A DNA stretch of 64,000 bases from CAZMNY01 sp964567745 (GTDB taxonomy: Bacteria > Planctomycetota > Planctomycetia > Pirellulales > Pirellulaceae): assembly GCA_964567745.1 (NCBI GenBank), contig CAZMNY010000016.1:93224-157223 (forward strand). Reading direction: 5' to 3'. The notes under the pieces are model-generated. The model was given only the letters and a program-made list of their open reading frames with translations. It did no database searches and was not told where the DNA came from. Shown in pieces: positions 58,365 to 64,000 of the stretch. Each line of letters begins with the position of its first letter. Position 1 is the stretch's first letter. The translations under genes and the position numbers were made by a program.

Positions 58365-60293
58365 ATGGCCAATGTCACCGGTACTGAATTCGTCGGTCTT
58401 GTACGACGAAGCCGTCTCGTCGACGGCGGGACAATGGATGAGATTGTCGAAGCGGCGAAGAAACAGAACGAGGGCGAATTGCCAAAGGATCCGCAACAGT
58501 TGGCGGACATCCTCATCGAAGCCGGGCTCGTGACGCAGTGGCATTGCGACAATCTCTTCAAGAAGAAATACAAGGGTTTCTTCCTCGGCAAGTACAAAAT
58601 GCTCGGCCTGCTCGGTTCGGGCGGAATGAGCAGCGTTTATCGCGCCGAGCACAAATTGATGCACAGCGAACGGGCGATCAAAGTGTTGCCGCGCAAGCGA
58701 GTCGGACACTCGTCATATCTCGACCGGTTTCAACTTGAAGCCGAGGCCATCGCCAAACTCGACCATCGCAACATTGTCCGCGTTTACGACGTCGACAATG
58801 AAGGCAAGACTCACTATATTGTGATGGAGCTCGTTCGAGGTCCGGACCTTCAGGCGAGTATCCTTGAAAACGGCCCCGTACCGATCTCATTGGCAGCGGA
58901 ATATACGGCCCAAGCAGCCGAGGGACTTGCGCACGCCCATGGCCGCGGTCTGATACATCGCGACGTGAAGCCGGGCAACTTGTTGGTCGACGACAAAGGC
59001 GTCGTCAAGATTCTAGACTTGGGACTTGCCCTTTTCTCGGACGATGAACGCGCATCGTTGACGATTGCCCATAATGAAAACGTGCTCGGCACCGCTGACT
59101 ATCTGGCGCCGGAGCAAGCGTTGAACAGTCACGACGTCGATGCCCGCGCCGACATGTACGGACTTGGCTGCAGCTTCTATTTCCTGCTTTCCGGTCACCC
59201 GCCCTTCCCAGAAGGCACACTCGCTCAGCGTATTGCCAAGCACCAGTCGCAAACGCCGGACGACGTCAGCAGCGATCGACCCGATTGCCCAAAAGCGCTC
59301 GCCGCAATTTGCATGAAGATGATGGAGAAGAAGCCGGAAGACCGGTATCAGACCATGGCCGAGGCCGCGCGGAAATTGCGAGATTGGCTCGCCAATTACG
59401 ATCCGTCAAACGAAATCAAACAGGTCAAGACGCGAGTTGCCGATACGGCCGACCATGCCGACTCAGCTGCACTGACAGCGAATAGCCAACCTGGCGCTCA
59501 ACAGAAGAAAGCGGAATCGACATCGCAACAACAGGCCGATGGGGCGACGCCCAGGCGAGCGGATTCGAGCAAGAAGCGGCAGGCGAAATCGCAGCCAGGC
59601 CAACGCGGAGCAGGCGAGAAAGGGCCAGTTCAGGCCAGGTCGTCCGGGGATTCTGCAACACCACGTGATGAATCAAGTAAGAAACGAACCGGTGGAAGCG
59701 GCAGGGCCAAGACAACGGCCGATAAGCGAGCAGGCACCAAGAATGCCGCAGCCGAAAAAGTGGCGGCGAAGAACAAGCCGGATGGCGACAGAGCAGGCGC
59801 AAGCGTCGCCGCGCCAACGATAACGATCGACACGGATTCGGGGACGTCGCGGTCGCGCAAACGCGGCAAGGGTTCGAGCGTCAAGCAAAACGCGAGCACG
59901 GGGGGCGACGCCAAGCGACCGGTCGAGAAAACGAGCTCGTCGCTTTCTCAAACCGTTTCGAACCATGGGCGTGAAACAGTCAAAGGGATGCCCGGCGACG
60001 ACGACGACCTCGACTCGCTACCCGAACCAGAAGCCTCGGTGAGCGATGTTGATTTAGGAATTGAGGTTTTTGAGCCACAGCGACCTTCCTCGTCAGTGGC
60101 TGGCCGCTCGCGCAAGAAGAGGAAGCCGTCGGCCAAGTCGGCGTCCGTACCGTGGTGGCTCTGGGCGAGTTTCATCCTGATCATGCTGCTCGTCATCGTC
60201 GTCGGCGTTCTCATCTACAATGCGAATTTCGCGCCGACCCCGAACCAACCAGACAAACCTGCCGAGACGCGATTCCGGCCGAGTACGGCATAG
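58365..60293 (+). CDS. Membrane-anchored Ser/Thr protein kinase
   Basis: The 642-residue protein begins with the 70-residue helical domain common in planctomycete kinases (DPQQLADILIEAGLVTQWHCDNL). The kinase domain follows (about 78-345), with the glycine loop LLGSGGMSSVY, lysine in ERAIKVL, and HRDVKPGNLL. The metal-binding motif is DLG, not DFG, and the activation segment has GTADYLAPEQ. A 200-residue Lys/Ser/Pro-rich linker precedes one span near the C terminus (about 605-628). No sensor domain follows the span. This is a Hanks-type kinase of the PknB class. Confidence 0.95.
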   Translation: MANVTGTEFVGLVRRSRLVDGGTMDEIVEAAKKQNEGELPKDPQQLADILIEAGLVTQWHCDNLFKKKYKGFFLGKYKMLGLLGSGGMSSVYRAEHKLMHSERAIKVLPRKRVGHSSYLDRFQLEAEAIAKLDHRNIVRVYDVDNEGKTHYIVMELVRGPDLQASILENGPVPISLAAEYTAQAAEGLAHAHGRGLIHRDVKPGNLLVDDKGVVKILDLGLALFSDDERASLTIAHNENVLGTADYLAPEQALNSHDVDARADMYGLGCSFYFLLSGHPPFPEGTLAQRIAKHQSQTPDDVSSDRPDCPKALAAICMKMMEKKPEDRYQTMAEAARKLRDWLANYDPSNEIKQVKTRVADTADHADSAALTANSQPGAQQKKAESTSQQQADGATPRRADSSKKRQAKSQPGQRGAGEKGPVQARSSGDSATPRDESSKKRTGGSGRAKTTADKRAGTKNAAAEKVAAKNKPDGDRAGASVAAPTITIDTDSGTSRSRKRGKGSSVKQNASTGGDAKRPVEKTSSSLSQTVSNHGRETVKGMPGDDDDLDSLPEPEASVSDVDLGIEVFEPQRPSSSVAGRSRKKRKPSAKSASVPWWLWASFILIMLLVIVVGVLIYNANFAPTPNQPDKPAETRFRPSTA

Positions 60294-60375
60294 GCAACAG
60301 TCGGCCGAGGATTACGCAGTCAACAGCCGAAGGCATTAGGCGATAGATCCGGACGACGAACGCCATCTATTCGAC

Positions 60376-60657
60376 TTGATCGTTAACCCGGCAGTCGAAG
60401 CGGTGACCGGTATCTCCGTTCCGGTCGCGATTGTGTTTGCGGGCGTTGCGGTCTTCGACGGAAGACTCCTGTTCATTCTTCCGACGATCTTTCTGGTCGT
60501 GCTGGGGTCGCCTCAGTCTGTTTCTCTTCGTGATTCGTTTGTACTCGCGAGCTCAACCGATGGTCGGCAGACTTTTCACCGATCGTCATTCTGGCTGTTG
60601 TTGCTGAATCTCTTGCTGTCGATTGCCATCATCCTGGCGGTGTTGTTCGGCCCCTAG
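60376..60657 (+). CDS. Small membrane protein of unknown function
   Basis: The 93-residue product has two or three hydrophobic segments (VPVAIVFAGVAVF, LLFILPTIFLVVLG, FWLLLLNLLLSIAIILAVLFG). The only start is a TTG at 60376 without a clear ribosome site; the frame is open a little further upstream with no better codon. It follows the kinase by 82 bases on the same strand. Confidence 0.5.
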   Translation: MIVNPAVEAVTGISVPVAIVFAGVAVFDGRLLFILPTIFLVVLGSPQSVSLRDSFVLASSTDGRQTFHRSSFWLLLLNLLLSIAIILAVLFGP

Positions 60658-60824
60658 TCATTGCCGCAGTCAATTCTGCCAGACACTCTTTCGACAGCCT
60701 TGCGTGCGGCGACGGGTTAAACGAATGCGCTTTGCACAATCGTTGCGATCTCCGCGTGAAGCACAGATGGCTGCCGCAAGTAGCGCGAATGACACAGCGT
60801 GAGAGGCGGTCGAGCCGAGCTGAC

Positions 60825-62123
60825 TCACTTGGGAAGTTTGATTCCCCAAACTGGGCCGCGCGTGCGATTGCGTTTGATGGGGTTTGTTCGAGCGGATTTT
60901 CTAGCTCGGTCCGTCGCGGCGACGGCGCGATAGGTGCCGCCGTTCGCCTTGGCGATCGCAGACAATTGCCGCGCGCCTCGCTCGTTAACTTCCATCCCGA
61001 GCGTGTTGATCACGGTCTTTCGAGTGTGAGGCGCTGTGAGTACGTCGGTGGCGTTGTCGGTGAACGCGCCGTCCCCCAAAATGTAGATGGCGTCGGGGCG
61101 AAAACTGATCGCTGCGCGGCACGCGTCTTTTCCTTGAGTCCGCAAGCACATCTGAATCGACTCAAGCCAGTATTGAAGCTTTCGTTTGTTTTCTTCCGTC
61201 GCGGGAATCAAGTCACGAACTGGTTTGGGATGAAACAGAGGATAAGCGGCGTCGCTAAAGAAGATCACATAAAACCGCTGACTCTTGTCCATCTTCTGCA
61301 CCGAGTCCATCAGCTCAGACAATGCAGTTTCCAGACGTCCGCGAGTCATACTATTCGAATTGTCGACGACGAAAACAAATCGTTTGCCTTTGACTTTCGA
61401 GCCGAAGAAGCTGGCCGCGCCCTTGATTCCGCTGCCGAACTCAGCCATCCCTTTGCCCTGGTCGCCAAACAGAGCGCCGATATTGTCGATCGAGCTTGGC
61501 AGCGACAACTGCCCGATTTCTGCCGCAATCGGCTCCGTCGACTCGCTGACAAGCTCGCCCAAAGCAATTTCGCCCGGATCCGGCAATTCGGAATCAATCG
61601 ACAGGTCCTGGAACTCCATTTCCTCAATCGGCTCCGCCTCAAACTCCGAGAGCAACTCCAATTCCTCTTTCTCGGCGTCCAAGGCCGTCGCGACCATGAA
61701 CACTCGGTCGGATTCGTCAACGATGGCCATCGTCCAAATGCCTAGCACGATGAGCAGCAACATGTGAACAATGAAGCTGACAAGCCAAGGCGGGGCCGAT
61801 CGCAGCGCAGACAGAACGGTGTCGTCTTCGTCTTCTTGCTGTTCGCTCGCGTCCTCATCAGTCGACGTTTGTTCGTCAGTTTGCTGAGCTCGGCTCTCTT
61901 TTGCGGCAGTTTTGGCTCTTGCGTTTGCCGGAGAACTGGCGGTCGGTTTCGCTTTGCCAGCGGGGATCGGATCGGCCGGCGTCGTCGCTTCAACTCGCTC
62001 AGCCGCCATTTCGGCTTCGAGTCTAGCCGCCTCGGCTTTGAGTTGCGCAAGACGCGCTTCGGGACTGGAGGCGGCGGAATCGCTAACCTGCACCCTGTTG
62101 GACGTTGTCTTACCTGAAGACAT
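60825..62123 (-). CDS. Membrane-anchored VWA-domain protein, paralog of the 43.6-kb gene
   Basis: The 432-residue protein has the same layout as the VWA protein at 43605-45887. It has a polar Ala/Glu/Thr-rich N terminus (1-105), one span (about 113-135, WLVSFIVHMLLLIVLGIWTM), and an acidic linker of Glu/Ser/Pro/Leu. The VWA domain begins with RFVFVVDNSNSM, and the MIDAS motif DNSNS is intact. The C terminus is short and basic. A stand-alone anchor with one VWA domain, probably binding another envelope protein. Confidence 0.83.
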   Translation of the reverse strand: MSSGKTTSNRVQVSDSAASSPEARLAQLKAEAARLEAEMAAERVEATTPADPIPAGKAKPTASSPANARAKTAAKESRAQQTDEQTSTDEDASEQQEDEDDTVLSALRSAPPWLVSFIVHMLLLIVLGIWTMAIVDESDRVFMVATALDAEKEELELLSEFEAEPIEEMEFQDLSIDSELPDPGEIALGELVSESTEPIAAEIGQLSLPSSIDNIGALFGDQGKGMAEFGSGIKGAASFFGSKVKGKRFVFVVDNSNSMTRGRLETALSELMDSVQKMDKSQRFYVIFFSDAAYPLFHPKPVRDLIPATEENKRKLQYWLESIQMCLRTQGKDACRAAISFRPDAIYILGDGAFTDNATDVLTAPHTRKTVINTLGMEVNERGARQLSAIAKANGGTYRAVAATDRARKSARTNPIKRNRTRGPVWGIKLPK

Positions 62124-62542
62124 TGGCGGGCAATCCGAATGGAAAATAATGCACGTGGCTATATCGCCAAGGTTGAGACGTGGGGACGATGAATGGTTTT
62201 ATTGTAGTTCGCACACAGGCACCACTGCAATTCACCGACGCGGCCCGCTCCCGCTCAGCGGCAGATGCATCTATCATGTACTATTGAAACTCTTTCGTCC
62301 CCGGTAGCTCAAGTTATTTCAAGCAGACGTTATTCATCGTAGCGAGCCCTCAACGAAGCCTCGATCGATGGGCTGTCTCGTCCGTCGTCAGCAAATGGCG
62401 CGTCAAAATTTCAAGCTCAACCGGCTCCCGCCTCACATATTGCCCCGCCTCCAACATTGGCCGCCTTCGACGCTAACCGCCTGGACCTGGCTCAATGAAT
62501 GAGCAAGTCCTCCCGTCTCGCCATAAACCGAAGACAACGTAA
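62124..62542. other. Divergent intergenic region
   Basis: No gene is supported in this 419-base stretch. It should contain the promoters of the VWA gene and the exchanger gene. Confidence 0.35.
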
Positions 62543-63937
62543 ATGAGCCAAGTCACCGATCACGAGCCGATATCGGAATCGCCGGAAGAGGGCGAACCGA
62601 GTCTTGTTGGCTTGGTGATTTCAGTGTTGATCATCGCGGGCTGTGTGATTTTTGGCCTGTTGGACTACGGATTCCCTGGCTCGCGATGGACGTTGCCGTT
62701 TCTGATGTTTCAAGTGGCCGTGGTTTCTGTCGTGATCTGGCAGGCGTGCGATCCGTTTGCCGACGCAGCTCAGTGGATTGGCGAGGCGTTTCGACTGCCG
62801 GGCTCGGTTCGCGGCGCGACGCTCGACGCGATCGCCAGTTCCATGCCAGAGCTTTTTAGCGGCATCTTTTTCGTCGTGCTCGCCGTGGCGGCGATTCCCG
62901 ACGGCGATACGGCCGCGCAGATCGCCGCGGGTGCCGAAGGTTTTGGATCGACGATCGCCACCTGTGCCGGTAGCGCTGTCTACAACATGATCCTGATACC
63001 TGCGTTTTGCGCGCTTGTCATTTCGGCCACGAGAAAGAACCGCCCGACGATCGATGTTGAACCTGAAGTTATCACACGCGATGGCGTTTGGTTCGTCTGC
63101 TGCAACGCCCTGCTGATTCTGTTCCTCTTTCAGAATACGATGATGTGGTGGATGGGCGCCTTGTTTATGGGAATTTACACGCTCTACGTCGTTCAGTTGT
63201 CACGTGACGCCGGCAAGTACCAACGCCAAGTTGATGCGATTCGAGGACGGCTAGCCGAGCAGCAAGCGGACGCCAGCGTCGAGTCGATACGGCTCGCCTT
63301 AGCCGGCGAAGGCATGTCCGTATCGGCCGAAGCGGTTGCCAAGGCTCGCGGGGAGTTGTCGGGCGACACGTCAGAAAGTGAAATGGAAAACGCGACGGCC
63401 GGCCTATTCTTCGGCTACGTCAAACTGCGTCTAAACCAAACGACCGCGTGGCTGATCATCGCCGCGGCAACGCTTGTCGCTGCAATTGCCTGTTACTTTC
63501 TCGTTGAAGCGACACGGTCGACGGCAACTCATCTTGGCGTTCCCGCCTTTTTCGTCGCAGTGATTCTGGCCGCCGCCGCATCCTCGGTGCCCGATACTTT
63601 TCTCGCCATCGCAGCCGCTCGCCGCGGCGACGACTCCGGCGCCGTTTCCAACGCCTTCGGCTCCAACATCTTTGACATCTGCATTTGCCTCTCGATTCCC
63701 TTGTTCGTCAATTCGTACTTGACTGGTTGGGCACCGGTCAGCCTGCTTCAGGACGGCAAGCCGATCCCCGGATTGGTGGGGCTGCGAATCCTCTTGGTCG
63801 TGCTGACAATCCTGACTCTGGCTGTGATGTGGCACAACAAACAACTCACCCGCAACAAAGCGATCGTGCTGTGCGGAATGTATCTGGTGTTCGTAGCCTA
63901 CGCCGTGCTCGGCTCGCTCGGCATACTCGCGATTTAA
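62543..63937 (+). CDS. Sodium/calcium exchanger-type cation antiporter (CaCA family)
   Basis: The 464-residue protein has about ten spans in two halves with the internal alpha repeats of the CaCA superfamily. The first is GATLDAIASSMPELFSG (about 92-108) with GFGSTIATCAGSAVYNMI, and the second is AASSVPDTFLAIAAARRGD (about 350-368) with NAFGSNIFDI. The acidic residues that bind the cation (E in SMPELF, D in SVPDTF) are present. A soluble loop of about 70 residues separates the halves. Ion selectivity cannot be told from sequence. Confidence 0.92.
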   Translation: MSQVTDHEPISESPEEGEPSLVGLVISVLIIAGCVIFGLLDYGFPGSRWTLPFLMFQVAVVSVVIWQACDPFADAAQWIGEAFRLPGSVRGATLDAIASSMPELFSGIFFVVLAVAAIPDGDTAAQIAAGAEGFGSTIATCAGSAVYNMILIPAFCALVISATRKNRPTIDVEPEVITRDGVWFVCCNALLILFLFQNTMMWWMGALFMGIYTLYVVQLSRDAGKYQRQVDAIRGRLAEQQADASVESIRLALAGEGMSVSAEAVAKARGELSGDTSESEMENATAGLFFGYVKLRLNQTTAWLIIAAATLVAAIACYFLVEATRSTATHLGVPAFFVAVILAAAASSVPDTFLAIAAARRGDDSGAVSNAFGSNIFDICICLSIPLFVNSYLTGWAPVSLLQDGKPIPGLVGLRILLVVLTILTLAVMWHNKQLTRNKAIVLCGMYLVFVAYAVLGSLGILAI

Positions 63938-64000
63938 TCCGTGACACCATGGAAACGCTGAATCAATGAGGTTCTCGCGAATGCGAACGACTCAGATTCT
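63938..64000. other. Window end downstream of the exchanger gene
   Basis: Only 63 bases remain; they contain no recognisable feature. Confidence 0.2.

Noticed and set aside
60732..61745. 337-residue plus-strand frame
   Set aside because: Antisense shadow of the second VWA gene.

Overview
This window looks like a chromosomal segment of a Planctomycetota bacterium, most likely of the Pirellulales / Rhodopirellula-like type. I infer this from gene content, not from a marker gene. The pointers are a fused ResB-CcsA cytochrome c assembly protein, a Ser/Thr kinase with the N-terminal extension usual for the phylum, two membrane-anchored von Willebrand A proteins with acidic low-complexity stretches, a secreted sulfatase, a TMTC-like membrane/TPR protein and many conserved proteins of unknown function. 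The DNA is moderately GC-rich. Coding is dense but operons are short. Several genes use GTG or TTG starts with 4-base stop/start overlaps. I found no rRNA, tRNA, CRISPR array, transposase or prophage gene.

Layout: 0.2-9.9 kb holds aroC, a membrane-anchored unknown, the ResB-CcsA fusion, a two-repeat lipoprotein, a helix-turn-helix protein with a C-terminal membrane anchor, and a small exported protein. 10.2-11.5 kb is a queC-queD deazapurine pair ended by a strong terminator. 11.7-15.6 kb is a tightly overlapping three-gene operon of a MotA/TolQ/ExbB-like channel and two single-span partners. 15.7-17.8 kb is bioA coupled to a class I glutamine amidotransferase. 18.0-21.7 kb has a stand-alone copy of the DUF62 C-terminal domain, a full DUF62 S-adenosylmethionine hydrolase, gatB, gatC and rpmB. 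22.0-23.0 kb holds the tail of an EAL protein meeting another decapitated gene head to head.

23.1-36.4 kb has a thioredoxin-fold protein without its cysteines, an inositol-phosphatase/HisN-like enzyme, an Rrf2 regulator, lspA overlapping a DksA-like gene, thrC, dapB, a desaturase, a GmhA-like SIS protein, an LplT-like transporter overlapping thiC, and a methyltransferase. 36.5-40.2 kb is metH. 40.6-48.3 kb has an unknown membrane protein, a ParA/BY-kinase-like ATPase with a changed P-loop, a large VWA protein and a TMTC-like protein. 48.5-52.5 kb has a sulfatase, an HpaI-type aldolase and a GT-C-like membrane protein. 52.5-57.9 kb is an all-minus redox/radical-SAM cluster (metallophosphoesterase, radical SAM, flavoprotein, ThiO-like oxidase, TIGR04282 transferase, glutaredoxin-like). 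58.4-63.9 kb has the protein kinase, a small membrane protein, a second VWA protein and a CaCA-type cation exchanger.

Most of the window is amino-acid, cofactor and translation housekeeping: chorismate, threonine, lysine/diaminopimelate, methionine, biotin, thiamine and queuosine steps. The best candidates for something undescribed are the radical SAM/flavoprotein/phosphoesterase operon with its upstream palindrome, the MotA-like three-gene operon, the duplicated DUF62 C-domain, and two families of dispersed palindromic intergenic repeats.
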